Assembly (NCBI GenBank): GCA_016212925.1
Contig: JACRDF010000048.1
Location: forward strand, 124,001-188,000
From: Desulfomonile tiedjei
Lineage (GTDB): Bacteria; Desulfobacterota; Desulfomonilia; Desulfomonilales; Desulfomonilaceae
DNA length: 64,000 nucleotides
Reading direction: 5' to 3'
In this document: piece after piece, positions 53,684 to 62,358 of the stretch
Layout: the number at the start of each line of letters is the position of its first letter
Position numbering within the stretch: the first letter of the stretch is position 1
Made by a program: the position numbers and the translations under genes
Notes under the pieces: generated by a model
Database searches by the model: none
What the model saw: the letters and a program-made list of their open reading frames with translations, nothing else
What the model was told of the DNA's origin: nothing

Positions 53684-53814
53684 AATCTGGCAATTACCGA
53701 GGAAGCCTTTTTGTGCCGAAGAGATTCCTTCGAAAAAAGTAAGCCCTCCGCACGCTACGGGGGGCTCACAAGTCAGTTGGAGGAGGTAGGTTCAACCAAC
53801 TAAACTGTATTCGG

Positions 53815-54702
53815 TTAGATGAAACCCTTGACCAGAGTGTCCCAGCCCATGTCCTTGAAAGCGCCGTAGATATCGGATATGGGCTCACCGCCTAACGCAG
53901 CGGCCGCGTTGGGATCGTCGGTGATCATGGACAGCAGCCGCTCGGCCTCTGCTTCGATGAATTTGACGCTTTCCACTCCGAAGGTAAGCTGCTTCAGGTC
54001 GGATTTCAGCTCAAACGGGTCGATCAGTATGACCCATCCCGCACTGTACGGGTCTGAGTTCGCACAGACCGGACGATCCATCAACTTCTGGTTGACCGCG
54101 GTGACCACCCCGTTAATGGGGGAACGCACACCCGCCTCATGGTCCTCTCTCTTGAGGATAAAGGACTCTTCTCCTGCTTTGTATCGAGTCCCAAGAGACG
54201 GGAGCCGGAACTGGTCCACCTTGCCGACCAACCTGTTCCCAAAATCGTCCAAACCGATCCGCACACGGCCGCCGTATTCCACTCGGGCCCATCCATGCCC
54301 CTTGTGGAGGTAGTAGTCGCGGGGGATCAGGTACCCGTGAGCATTCAGGTACTGGGGTGGCCCGAACAGGGTGTGATCCACCTGGATGAGATCGTCGAGC
54401 ATCTGATCGTACGGGCACTCTCCGCACTCGTAGTTGCGAGCGCACATCTTGTTCTTGGGCGCCCGGCCTGTGAGCGCATGACGGCACCGCTGTTCATCGC
54501 TGGGGAGTTCGAACATCTTTGTGTTCCAACCCGCGTCCGCGGACTCCCGCGACATCTTTTTCGCCATGCCCTTATCGAACGCGCAGGTCGTGCAGTCGAA
54601 AGCGTTGTCGCAGTACTTGGTGGCCACTACCTTGGCCCGCATCCAGATGCACTCTCTTTCCGAGAAGTTGAACCCGGCAACGATATCTTTCTTGGTCGTC
54701 AT
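53815..54702 (-). CDS. GcvH-like protein with a double Cys module and no lipoyl lysine
   Basis: A 295-residue cytoplasmic protein. Residues 1-100 hold two copies of a Cys module: C18-x12-C31-x5-C37-x2-C40 and C73-x13-C87-x5-C93-x2-C96, each followed by an aromatic-Asp pair. Residues about 145-270 match the glycine cleavage H protein (GWARVEYGGRVRIGLDDFGN, SPINGVVTAVN, YSAGWVILIDP). The lipoyl-attachment Lys of the ESVKA loop is absent: LKREDHEAG aligns Asp there. It cannot carry lipoate in the usual way, so a metal or FeS role is more likely. The ATG at 54702 has AAGGAGG upstream; 62 residues of the longer frame are discarded. It is downstream of the small Cys protein. Confidence 0.85.
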   Translation of the reverse strand: MTTKKDIVAGFNFSERECIWMRAKVVATKYCDNAFDCTTCAFDKGMAKKMSRESADAGWNTKMFELPSDEQRCRHALTGRAPKNKMCARNYECGECPYDQMLDDLIQVDHTLFGPPQYLNAHGYLIPRDYYLHKGHGWARVEYGGRVRIGLDDFGNRLVGKVDQFRLPSLGTRYKAGEESFILKREDHEAGVRSPINGVVTAVNQKLMDRPVCANSDPYSAGWVILIDPFELKSDLKQLTFGVESVKFIEAEAERLLSMITDDPNAAAALGGEPISDIYGAFKDMGWDTLVKGFI

Positions 54703-54961
54703 GATGCGCCTCCTTATAACTGGTTCGAATCTGAATTCGATTTTGGACTGCGAGTAAATCCTCTGTCTTGCGGCGGACTCAACGGGGTCGGCCATGTTCG
54801 CCTGCCCCATCACCCCGCCCTCTCCCGCCAGGGCAGAGGGTTTGGAGGACCCCCTTCCTGGACGGGAGCGAAAAATGGGAGGTGACAACTAGCCGCAATC
54901 GCAACATCGCCCACTCTGCTTAGGCAGCTCTGGGAGGCGGCTCCGCCTCCCTTGGTTCGTC

Positions 54962-55171
54962 CTATGCCGCCCTCATTCGAGCTTCGGAGGGCTTGGGAAG
55001 GTTTCGACGGGCCTCAGCCAGGTCTTCCAGTACCTGATCAAACTCGCAGGACCCGCATTCATAGTTGTTGGCGCACATCTTTGTGCAGGGGGCCCGACCG
55101 GTTAGAGCATGGGTGCAAAGCTGTTGCTCTGCTGCCGGATTGACTACTCTGATGATTTCTCTTGTTGCCAT
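54962..55171 (-). CDS. Small protein with the same Cys module
   Basis: A 69-residue protein that is nearly all one metal-binding module: C19-x13-C33-x5-C39-x2-C42, then FDQVLEDL. The stretch CTHALTGRAPCTKMCANNYE matches the second module of the neighbouring GcvH-like protein almost residue for residue (C-x-HALTGRAPxxKMCAxNYECGxC). AAGGAGG with the same spacing precedes both genes. It may donate metal or electrons to, or be a regulator of, its larger neighbour. I know no named family for it. Confidence 0.75.
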   Translation of the reverse strand: MATREIIRVVNPAAEQQLCTHALTGRAPCTKMCANNYECGSCEFDQVLEDLAEARRNLPKPSEARMRAA

Positions 55172-55572
55172 GACGGGCCTCCTTATTCGGTATTGTCATA
55201 TTTGGAACTGGTAATCCGATTTGTTGTGTCGCTCTCCTCTGCCCCAAGGAATAAGCATAACGTGTGCCAAATTTAGGTTATTGTGGTAACTACTTGAACA
55301 AGTTGACTTATATAAGCAGGCAGGCGTTGTTGTTCCAAAGGCGAGAGTGTGGATATAAACCACAGATGGCTGAGGCGTTACTCCACAGCGACCATAACAA
55401 TGTTAAATTAGAAAGGTTTTGCTCGATGTTGTGAAAAACCATAGGCCTGTGGTGAAATGCCACAGATTCGAGACCGGTACGCGTTCTTGGCGTGAGAGTT
55501 AGGGCGAGAGGCCCTCGGGCGCGCTTATAGCATTTGCCATATTCCTTGTCCGATTTGCAGGCACTCCATTCT

Positions 55573-55649
55573 GTCATTCCTGCGAAGGCAGGAATCCAGT
55601 TCCGCGTCTCGCTGGGTTTCCTGGGTTCCCGCCTTCGCGGGAACGACGG
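55573..55649. repeat. Dispersed GTCATTCCTGCGAAGGCAGG-type repeat
   Basis: Two hairpin ends, GTCATTCCTGCGAAGGCAGG at 55573 and a GTTCCCGCCTTCGCGGGAAC hairpin ending near 55645, flank about 30 bp. Short ORFs over it read VVPAKAGTQ and SCLRRNDR, the well-known false translation of this repeat type. Confidence 0.75.
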
Positions 55650-55732
55650 GCGTCATAGCGGGCCGGCAAAGTCGGGTCTTTCGGTACGTTCTGATACCGA
55701 TCCGCCATAAAAAACATAACATTGCCGAAAGT

Positions 55733-55810
55733 TGTCATTGCGAGGGCGTCGAGCCCGAAGCAATCTCAGCGGCGAGAGATTGCTTCGTCGCTCCGCTCCT
55801 CGCAATGACA
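55733..55810. repeat. Dispersed inverted-repeat element, copy 2 of 2
   Basis: Same ends and length as 21745-21822 (TGTCATTGCGAG ... CTCGCAATGACA, with inner AAGCAATCTC / GAGATTGCTT). It lies 83 bp from the neighbouring repeat. Confidence 0.8.
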
Positions 55811-55975
55811 GCTACTATCATTGATGTTACGAGAATAATAGCGAACTGGTATGAAAACCGGACTGAACGTCTCATGGCCAAACGGACACTACTTTTGGCA
55901 ACCGGTATATATATGATTCAATCTGGTTTCAAACGCTGAAGGTCGGTGGGGGAAGAACTAGCGCGCGCCTGGTTC

Positions 55976-55999
55976 CCGGTGCGGGCCGGCCCGCACCGG
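55976..55999. repeat. Perfect 24-bp GC palindrome
   Basis: CCGGTGCGGGCC followed by its exact inverse GGCCCGCACCGG. It lies about 35 bases after the ptsN stop, so it may help end that transcript, though no T run follows on the minus strand. Confidence 0.6.
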
Positions 56000-56034
56000 A
56001 GAAACCGGTTCACGATCTTGAACGCGAGTCGGGA

Positions 56035-56499
56035 TTACGGAAGGCGGAGGTCGTATTCCTCCAGCAGGCGGAAGATCTCATCCTTGGATTCTGTTTGCAG
56101 GAGACCATTCTTCAACAGCGGGTCCTTGAAAAGCCTGGAAATGCGTGCAAGCGCCTTAAGATGCTCGCCGGCGGAATTTTTCGGCGCCACCAGCAGAAAG
56201 AAAAGGTGCGCCGGTCTATTGTCCATGGAATTGAAGTCAATGCCCGCGTCACTCTTGCCAAAGCTGGCTGTCAGATGTTTGAGGCCTTCAAACTTGCCGT
56301 GAGGTATGGCTATGCCGCCGCCGATTCCGGTGCTGCCGAGGTTCTCTCTGTCTACGAGAGTCCTGACAAGGCCCTCTTTGTCCATCCCGGGATTAGCCTT
56401 GGTAATGGGCTCCGCCAACTCCTGAAGCACTTCTTCCTTGGAATGGGCAGCAAGGGATGAAATAATTGCGTCGGCGCGAAGGAAATCTAGAATTTTCAT
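56035..56499 (-). CDS. ptsN: PTS IIA-type nitrogen regulatory protein
   Basis: A 154-residue EIIA-Ntr-like protein that couples phosphotransfer to nitrogen and potassium regulation. It begins MKILDFLRADAI and carries the phosphorylated His in GIAIPHGKFEGL, with VDRENLGSTGIGGG before it. The ATG at 56499 has AAAGAG upstream; the GTG at 56508 does not. It closes the lptB-rpoN-hpf-ptsN run, the standard rpoN neighbourhood of proteobacteria. Confidence 0.93.
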   Translation of the reverse strand: MKILDFLRADAIISSLAAHSKEEVLQELAEPITKANPGMDKEGLVRTLVDRENLGSTGIGGGIAIPHGKFEGLKHLTASFGKSDAGIDFNSMDNRPAHLFFLLVAPKNSAGEHLKALARISRLFKDPLLKNGLLQTESKDEIFRLLEEYDLRLP

Positions 56500-56617
56500 C
56501 TGAAACACTCTTTTTACACCATGGCCTGATCTACGAATTCGCCGGGTTGCTTATGAATGAGTTCCGGCGCAGCCTAATGTCGGAACCTCGGCCGGACACC
56601 TGATATATCACAGTGAA

Positions 56618-56650
56618 AGCGGTTTTGGATTCAATTCCTCCAAAACCGCT
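56618..56650 (-). terminator. Hairpin between hpf and ptsN
   Basis: AGCGGTTTTGG and CCAAAACCGCT form an 11-bp stem with an 11-base loop, about 70 bases after the hpf stop. On the minus strand TTTC follows. It may partly end the rpoN-hpf message. Confidence 0.5.
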
Positions 56651-56720
56651 CATTCTCGGAGTCTCATTATGTCGCAGATCGGCCCTCTCAGCAAGGTACG
56701 CAGCGACCGCCTCATGCTCT

Positions 56721-57263
56721 CTAAGAGGTCTGCGGGACGATCAGACCGTAGTTGCCGTCCTTTCTTCTGTAAAGCACGTTCACCGTTTGTGTAGATGCGT
56801 TGTTAAACACCAAAAAGTCCTGGTGCGATAAATCCATTTGCATTGCCGCTTCATCCACGGACATGGGTTTCACGAAGTAGTTCTCAGTCCGGACCACCAC
56901 CGGTTCCCTATCGTCCTCGAAGCTCTCCTGCTCGTAGATGTCTCTCCTCCACGTTAGTTCTCTTCCTTGAATGGGCTTGTGTTTTCTTATTCTTTCCTTG
57001 TACTTTTTGACCTGCCGTTCGATCTTGTCCATCACCAGATCAACGGCTGCATACATGTCCTCATGGGCTTCTTGGCCGGCAATACGAATGCCGTTGGCGT
57101 TTATGACCACGTCGGCTGTCTGCCTGAACTTCTGGACGCTTAAGGTGACTTGGGCGTCAAGAGGTTTGTCAATGTATTTGGTCAGTCTTGAAGTCCGCTC
57201 CTGAACGTAGGTCTTCAACGCCTCCGAAGGGTCCATATGTCTAAAAGTAACGGCAAGTTGCAT
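56721..57263 (-). CDS. hpf: Ribosome hibernation promoting factor (long form)
   Basis: A 180-residue HPF/RaiA protein that binds 30S and forms 100S dimers in stationary phase. The N-terminal domain (1-100) begins MQLAVTFRHMDPSEALKTYV and includes KQADVVINANGI-like KFRQTADVVINANGIRIAGQ and AAVDLVMDKIERQVKKYKER. The C-terminal dimerisation domain (about 120-180) reads VVVRTENYFVKPMSVDEAAMQM and ends DFLVFNNASTQTVNVLYRRKDGNYGLI. Length fits the long form. AAGGAGGTAGTTG precedes the ATG. It follows rpoN by 40 bases. Confidence 0.96.
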   Translation of the reverse strand: MQLAVTFRHMDPSEALKTYVQERTSRLTKYIDKPLDAQVTLSVQKFRQTADVVINANGIRIAGQEAHEDMYAAVDLVMDKIERQVKKYKERIRKHKPIQGRELTWRRDIYEQESFEDDREPVVVRTENYFVKPMSVDEAAMQMDLSHQDFLVFNNASTQTVNVLYRRKDGNYGLIVPQTS

Positions 57264-57303
57264 TCAACTACCTCCTTGATAATCTTGCCCGCAAGTCCCC
57301 AAC

Positions 57304-58734
57304 CTAATATTTCTTTCTTCGTTTGCTCGATGGAGGAATTCCCAGTACTTCCCGGTACTTGGCAACGGTTCTGCGGGCGATCTGAATTTTTTCCCTCAAG
57401 AGCACGTCCACGATTTGCTTATCGCTGGCGGGCCTCTTCGGGTTCTCATTCTTGACGATTTTTAAGATATGGTTTTTCACAGACTCAGACGCGATTGAAT
57501 CGTCCCCGTGACGAATTCCTGAATTAAAGAAATATTTTAGCTCGAAGATCCCGCGCGGGGTATGGACGTATTTGTTGGTCGTAACGCGACTGATGGTTGA
57601 CTCGTGCATTTCTATGTCGTCAGCCACGTCCTTGAGGATCAGGGGTCTCAGAAAGTCGATCCCCTTATCAAAGAATTCCTTTTGAAATTTTATAATGGAT
57701 TGGGTCACCCTGTAAATCGTTCTTTGTCGCTGATGAATGCTCTTGATGAGCCACATGGCTCCTCGCATCTTCTCCTGAATATAGTTCCTCGTGACGGAAG
57801 TGGAAGAATTGGAGTGCAATTCTCTCTGATAAAACGCGCTGATTTTCAGTCGAGGAAGCCCATCGTCGTTGAGTATGACGGAATACTCTCCCCCAACCTT
57901 GAGGACATAGATGTCCGGAACCACGTAGATCGTGTCCGAATTCTGAAACGGCCTGCCCGGTTTCGGCTCCAATTGGGCGAGGGCCTTTGTAGCCTGTTTT
58001 ATTTCGTCGATGGACACCTTGAGCTTGCGGGCCACTAGATCGAGCTTTCCATGCTCAAACGGTTCGAAGGCCTCTTCCAGAATCCGAATCCCCAGGGGCT
58101 CCGCGGGATCCATCAATCTTGCCTGTATTAGCAGACATTCTCGCAGATCACGAGCCGCCACACCGGCCGGGTCGAAGGTCTGAACATCGGCAAGGACTTT
58201 GTACACTCTCGATGGGTCCACTTGGCGTTGCCGGGCAAGCTCCTCCAGATTTACGTCCAGGTAACCGTTCTCGTCTACGTTTCCAATGATTTCCAGGGCG
58301 ATTCGCCGGTTATCCCCTTCTATCCGGCTCAATTGGAGTTGGCGCAACAGGTAGTGAAACAGGTTGTCATTTGAGGAAGCAACGTTATCCAGAGGCGGCC
58401 GCTCGGAGAAGTCACGTTGGCGAGGAGAATAATCGGCCCCATAGCTCTCCAGGTAATTCTCCCAGTCAATATCGAAGATGTCACTTTCCGGGCGCTGTGG
58501 TTCCCGGGTCATGTCCTCCAAAGATTCGATGTCGTTCCTGTTGGTCGTCTCGGCCTCGGAAAACGGCTCTTCGAAAGACGAAACCTCAAGTAGAGGATTC
58601 TCCTTGAGTTCGTGCTCCAGCGCGCCGACCAACTCCAGATGATTGTACTGGAGGAGCTTGATAGCCTGCTGTAGCTGAGGCGTCATGACCAGTTGCTGGG
58701 TCTGACGCAGCTGTTGTTTTATTTCAAGAGACAT
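57304..58734 (-). CDS. rpoN: RNA polymerase sigma-54 factor
   Basis: A 476-residue alternative sigma factor needing AAA+ activators. The N-terminal region (MSLEIKQQLRQTQQLVMTPQ) is the Gln-rich activator-interaction part; an acidic region II follows (about 50-110). The core-binding domain spans about 110-330, and the C-terminal DNA-binding domain ends with the RpoN box ARRTVAKYRE at about 455-464. It would read the candidate sigma-54 promoter near 11600. It starts 16 bases after the lptB stop. Confidence 0.97.
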   Translation of the reverse strand: MSLEIKQQLRQTQQLVMTPQLQQAIKLLQYNHLELVGALEHELKENPLLEVSSFEEPFSEAETTNRNDIESLEDMTREPQRPESDIFDIDWENYLESYGADYSPRQRDFSERPPLDNVASSNDNLFHYLLRQLQLSRIEGDNRRIALEIIGNVDENGYLDVNLEELARQRQVDPSRVYKVLADVQTFDPAGVAARDLRECLLIQARLMDPAEPLGIRILEEAFEPFEHGKLDLVARKLKVSIDEIKQATKALAQLEPKPGRPFQNSDTIYVVPDIYVLKVGGEYSVILNDDGLPRLKISAFYQRELHSNSSTSVTRNYIQEKMRGAMWLIKSIHQRQRTIYRVTQSIIKFQKEFFDKGIDFLRPLILKDVADDIEMHESTISRVTTNKYVHTPRGIFELKYFFNSGIRHGDDSIASESVKNHILKIVKNENPKRPASDKQIVDVLLREKIQIARRTVAKYREVLGIPPSSKRRKKY

Positions 58735-58749
58735 CTATATAAATAGTAA

Positions 58750-59484
58750 TCATAGACTGAATTGTTTGCCCAGATAGACTTCTCTGGCTCGTTCGCTGGA
58801 CGCTATGGTCCGCGGATCTCCCTCTTCGAGGATTCGACCTTTATCCAAGAGATAGATTATATCACATACACCCAGAGTTTCTCTAGTGTTGTGATCGGTG
58901 ATAACCACGCCGATCCCGCGCTCTTTGAGCTTTGCGATGATCTTTTGGATCTCCAGCACGACGATGGGGTCAAGCCCTGCGAACGGTTCATCCAGCAGTA
59001 TGAAATCCGGATGCGTCACCAGGGCGCGGGTGATTTCCAGGCGCCTTTTTTGACCTCCCGAAAGACTGTCCGCGCGTTGATCCCTCAGAGCCGTGATGTC
59101 CAATTCCGCCAGGAGTTGATCCAACCTTTCCGCTCGGACATTCTTATCGGTCTCCATGGTTTCAAGGATTGCCATAATATTCTCGGCCACCGTGAGCTTC
59201 CGAAAAACCGAGGTCTCCTGCGGCAGGTAATTGATCCCCAGCCTCGCCCGCAGATAAACCGGGAGCTGAGATATGTCCTGATCGTCCAGGAACACTTCTC
59301 CGCCATCCGGTCTGACCAGGCCGGTAATCATGTAAAAAGTCGTGGTCTTGCCGGCTCCGTTGGGACCTAGCAACCCTACCACCTGCCCGGAATGAATTCG
59401 GAGGCTGACGTTGTCAACGACACGTTGGCCTCCGTATTCCTTTACCAGGCCCCGAGCCCTTAACTCTCTGTTGCTCGCGGCTAT
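58750..59484 (-). CDS. lptB: LPS export ATPase LptB, without a standard start codon
   Basis: Cytoplasmic ABC ATPase of the Lpt machine. Walker A GLLGPNGAGKTTTFY, Q-loop YLPQETSVF, signature SLSGGQKRRLEI, Walker B FILLDEPFAGLDPI and switch His ITDHNTRET are intact. The family N-terminus (LRARGLVKEYGGQRVVDNVS) is encoded upstream of the GTG at 59382, but in that frame there is no ATG, GTG or TTG back to a TGA within lptA. Translation must begin at an unusual codon: ATA at 59484 or CTG at 59448, or at a different one. Starting at GTG would remove the first strand. lptA precedes it; their ends meet. Confidence 0.88.
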   Translation of the reverse strand: MAASNRELRARGLVKEYGGQRVVDNVSLRIHSGQVVGLLGPNGAGKTTTFYMITGLVRPDGGEVFLDDQDISQLPVYLRARLGINYLPQETSVFRKLTVAENIMAILETMETDKNVRAERLDQLLAELDITALRDQRADSLSGGQKRRLEITRALVTHPDFILLDEPFAGLDPIVVLEIQKIIAKLKERGIGVVITDHNTRETLGVCDIIYLLDKGRILEEGDPRTIASSERAREVYLGKQFSL

Positions 59485-60080
59485 TTCTCCTTGTCTTTTT
59501 TCTGCTTTCCCGGGTTTATGCGCACAGTTATTTCATCACCGTTCTTGCCTTCTTTGCCGTCTTTGCCGTCTTTGCTCCGCAACTCCGCCCGGTTTTCATC
59601 CATGTATATGATGATCGTGTGGGCCACCAGCATGTCCGGTCCTTGCCACAGCCGCGGGCCTTCCGTTAAGGTGATGGTGCGCTTGGCGTTATCAAAGAGA
59701 GCTTTCCCCGCGACCGCGGACCGCTCGTCCTGAGCTATGTTGACCTTTCCTATAGCGGTGATCGACTTGATTCCACTTACCGTCTGCCAGTCCTTGGGAA
59801 GCTTCTTTGGCGCGCCTTCCGCGGTGCGGCTCTTCTGTTCATCGTAAAGTATGATGAGCTTGTCGCAGGTCAAGGTCAAGTCCCCTTGCCGGACTCTCAC
59901 ATTGCGCTCGAACGTCACCTCTTTTCCCTCAGCGGTGTCTCGGACGATACTCGACTTGGCGGTAATGTCTATCGGCTGGTTCGACCCCTTTCCCAAGCCC
60001 AGAAAATCATTGGCGCCGGAGGTCGAAGCCATCATCCCAAAAAATATGGAGGCTACAAGTGCAGCTCTAAGACGTCTCAT
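59481..60080 (-). CDS. lptA: LPS transport periplasmic protein LptA
   Basis: A 199-residue OstA-like periplasmic bridge protein. The signal peptide is MRRLRAALVASIFFGMMAST with cleavage near SGA-ND. The mature domain has the beta-jellyroll pattern DITAKSSIVRDTAEGKEVTF, then GDLTLTCDKLIILYD, then ALFDNAKRTITLTEGPRLWQGPDMLVA. The C-terminus is a charged tail (KDGKDGKEGKNGDEITVR) longer than usual. It lies 15 bases after lptC and ends at the lptB region. Confidence 0.92.
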   Translation of the reverse strand: MRRLRAALVASIFFGMMASTSGANDFLGLGKGSNQPIDITAKSSIVRDTAEGKEVTFERNVRVRQGDLTLTCDKLIILYDEQKSRTAEGAPKKLPKDWQTVSGIKSITAIGKVNIAQDERSAVAGKALFDNAKRTITLTEGPRLWQGPDMLVAHTIIIYMDENRAELRSKDGKDGKEGKNGDEITVRINPGKQKKDKEK

Positions 60081-60095
60081 CGGTCAATCGATCCT

Positions 60096-60731
60096 TCACA
60101 TAGGCAGCTTGCCGCCGGATTCCACCCATTTTACATTGTAAAGGCGTGCCTGCACATCGTCCTCCACAACGATTTCTTCCTTTTCCACAGAGACCTTCAG
60201 CCCTTTGCCGGTCAGATGAAGATCCGGGCCTTCCAGAGAAACGGGGGAAGCAGTCTCCGCCTCGCGTGCGCTGTGCGAGTACTGGATATCATCCGTTTTG
60301 AAAAGAAAACCTCGGAATTGAATTCTTACATCGTCCTTCATAGAGACGTTGTTGTCCTTCTTGTCGAGAGTCCCGGCTCCAGCGCTCAAATGAATATCCG
60401 CGCCCGATGCGCCGTGGTACAGCACCTTGGGTCCAGTTAGCTCCACCCTGTTAAGCGAGTCCGACACCACCGCTCTTGAAGCGGCAAGTTCCCAGGGATG
60501 CGCGCCTGGAGATGAATAGTTGAAATTTTCGATGGTTATCCCTGTCCCACCGGTCAAGGGAAACTTGGGAAACATCGGCCTTTCCACGATTAAACGCGAT
60601 GCAACGTAACCGGCCGCCAGGAGCACGATAGCGAACAACACAAGAAACTGGGACAACCTCTTGAGATTTCTGAGCCTGTACCAGCGTTCGATTTCTTTAT
60701 GGTTCATTGTGCGGCTCGAAATTTCTTCCAT
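60096..60731 (-). CDS. lptC: LPS export membrane-anchored protein LptC
   Basis: A bitopic inner-membrane protein handing LPS from LptBFG to LptA. One N-terminal membrane helix (FLVLFAIVLLAAGYVASRL) is followed by a periplasmic LptC domain: TIENFNYSSPGAHPWELAAS, TLDKKDNNVSMKDDVRIQF, LHLTGKGLKVSVEKEEIVVEDDV. The start at 60731 (MEEISSR) has an AGGA-type site; ATG at 60707 (MNHKEIER) is the alternative. It lies between the KdsA-KdsC gene and lptA. Confidence 0.88.
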   Translation of the reverse strand: MEEISSRTMNHKEIERWYRLRNLKRLSQFLVLFAIVLLAAGYVASRLIVERPMFPKFPLTGGTGITIENFNYSSPGAHPWELAASRAVVSDSLNRVELTGPKVLYHGASGADIHLSAGAGTLDKKDNNVSMKDDVRIQFRGFLFKTDDIQYSHSAREAETASPVSLEGPDLHLTGKGLKVSVEKEEIVVEDDVQARLYNVKWVESGGKLPM

Positions 60732-60829
60732 AAATCCTACAAGACCTGGAGTTCCCGTGCTTGCCCGAACATCCTGAAACGCTGACTGCCGCCAGCTACT
60801 ACAGCATACGGGTTGCACGGCTCCTACCT

Positions 60830-62248
60830 CTACTCATAGTATCTGGCCAATGCGGCGTCCCATTTGCCCTGGGCTTGCAGGATCATTTCGATCATCTCTC
60901 TTGCCGCGCCCTCGCCGCCGCGGCGTCGAGTGACGTAATGGGCTTCTCTTCGCACCTCTTCGGGCGCGTCCGGCACCGCGAACCCCGCACCCGCTCGGCG
61001 CAGGAGCGGTATGTCCACGACATCGTCTCCTATGATCGCCACCTGCTCGGGTACGAGGTTGAGTTTTTCGAGAAGTTCCGCGAGCACCGGTCTTTTGTCG
61101 AAAACGTGCTGAAACACCAGTTCCACACCAAGATCCTGTGCGCGTCTGGGAACAACCTCGGAAACTCTTCCTGTAACCATCGCAACTTCGAGACCGCACC
61201 TCTTAGCAATCTTTATACCATGTCCATCACGGACATCAAAGGATTTTATCTCCAGATCGCCGCTCCCAAACGTAATTCTGCCGTCTGTAAGCACTCCATC
61301 GACATCGAAGATGAGCAAACGAATTTTTTTCAATCGGTCTTCCAAGGTGGGCAAGTCGTCTGTTGGTTCACTCCGAACAAAAGCGCGCTGATCTGTAAGA
61401 CCGACTTCTCTGCGGGGAATAAGTCTGTAAATTTCTTGCAGATTCACGGCCAGAGCCTCCACATCTCCCAGATCAAGGCAATTCGGGCCGTCACACAAGG
61501 CTTTGTCCGGCTCCGGGTGAACCTCCATGAAAATGCCGTCCGCACCCGCGGCTACCGCGGACCGGGCCAACCACGGCACCAGCGACCGGTCCCCGCCTGA
61601 ACGTCCGTCGCCTCGACCGGGGAATTGAGCGGAATGGGTCGCGTCAAAAACCACCGGAAAGCCGAAGCGTTTCATCCTCACTATCGAACGCATGTCCGCC
61701 ACCAGATCGTTGTACCCGAAAGTGGCTCCCCGTTCGGTAATCATGATACGGTCGTTGCCGGTGCTCAGGACTTTTTTCAACGCGTGGACCATGTCAGGCG
61801 GGGCCTGGAACTGGCCCTTCTTGATGTTCACGGTCTTTCCGGTCTTGGCCGCGGCAAGTAGAAGATCCGTCTGGCGACTGAGAAAGGCTGGAATCTGAAT
61901 AACGTCCAGCACTCGACCGGCCGGTTCTGCTTGATCCGGAGTATGGATGTCGGAAATTACGGGAAGGCCTGTCTCTTGCCTGACAGCTTTAAGAACCTCC
62001 AGGCCCTTCTCAAGCCCGGGACCACGGAAGGATTCCACCGACGTGCGGTTGGCCTTGTCAAAAGAAGCCTTGAATATCACGGGAATGGACGTGCTTTGGC
62101 TTATTCGTGCCAGTTCGCGGGCAATGTCCAAGGTGAGCTGCTCCGACTCTATGACACAAGGACCCAAAATAAGAAACAACTCCCCGTCGCCTCCGAGGCG
62201 ATATCTTCCCACCTCAAGAGGGGCCGGGGAGGGCATCTGATCATCCAT
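60830..62248 (-). CDS. kdsA: Fused KdsA-KdsC (KDO-8-P synthase and phosphatase)
   Basis: One 472-residue protein joining two consecutive KDO steps. KdsA part (1-290): condenses PEP and arabinose-5-P; motifs LILGPCVIES, VIFKASFDKANRTS, GERGATFGYNDLV-like TERGATFGYNDLVADM and MEVHPEPDKALCDGP. The Cys in GPCVIES indicates the metal-dependent class. KdsC part (about 305-472): HAD phosphatase with D315 in LIFDVDGVLTDG, FDVRDGHGIK, MVTGR and AIIGDDVVDIPLL. The linker is about 15 residues. ATG at 62248 has GGGAG upstream. pyrG precedes it, as in many proteobacteria where kdsA and kdsC are separate. Confidence 0.93.
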   Translation of the reverse strand: MDDQMPSPAPLEVGRYRLGGDGELFLILGPCVIESEQLTLDIARELARISQSTSIPVIFKASFDKANRTSVESFRGPGLEKGLEVLKAVRQETGLPVISDIHTPDQAEPAGRVLDVIQIPAFLSRQTDLLLAAAKTGKTVNIKKGQFQAPPDMVHALKKVLSTGNDRIMITERGATFGYNDLVADMRSIVRMKRFGFPVVFDATHSAQFPGRGDGRSGGDRSLVPWLARSAVAAGADGIFMEVHPEPDKALCDGPNCLDLGDVEALAVNLQEIYRLIPRREVGLTDQRAFVRSEPTDDLPTLEDRLKKIRLLIFDVDGVLTDGRITFGSGDLEIKSFDVRDGHGIKIAKRCGLEVAMVTGRVSEVVPRRAQDLGVELVFQHVFDKRPVLAELLEKLNLVPEQVAIIGDDVVDIPLLRRAGAGFAVPDAPEEVRREAHYVTRRRGGEGAAREMIEMILQAQGKWDAALARYYE

Positions 62249-62358
62249 ATCGCTCTCCCTGTCAAATCTGATTGAAACAAGAGTGTCCGGTTTGCTTTTG
62301 AATAATCGACGTGGACAGACCCGTAATTGTCACAAGCCCGCGGTTGGACAAAGATTTC

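Larger units (their letters stand above)
55172..56034. other. Long spacer with repeat insertions
   Basis: About 860 bp without a gene. It holds the repeats at 55573-55649, 55733-55810 and 55976-55999. The region before 55500 is plain AT-rich sequence that may carry the promoter of the small Cys gene. Confidence 0.65.

Noticed and set aside
53741-53766. Hairpin with AGCCCTCCG / CGGGGGGCT arms as a recR terminator
   Set aside because: One mismatch in a short stem and no T run; too weak to list as a site.
55525-55722. Minus-strand ORF reading VVPAKAGTQ ... SCLRRNDR
   Set aside because: This is the familiar false translation of a dispersed GTCATTCC-type repeat, not a protein.
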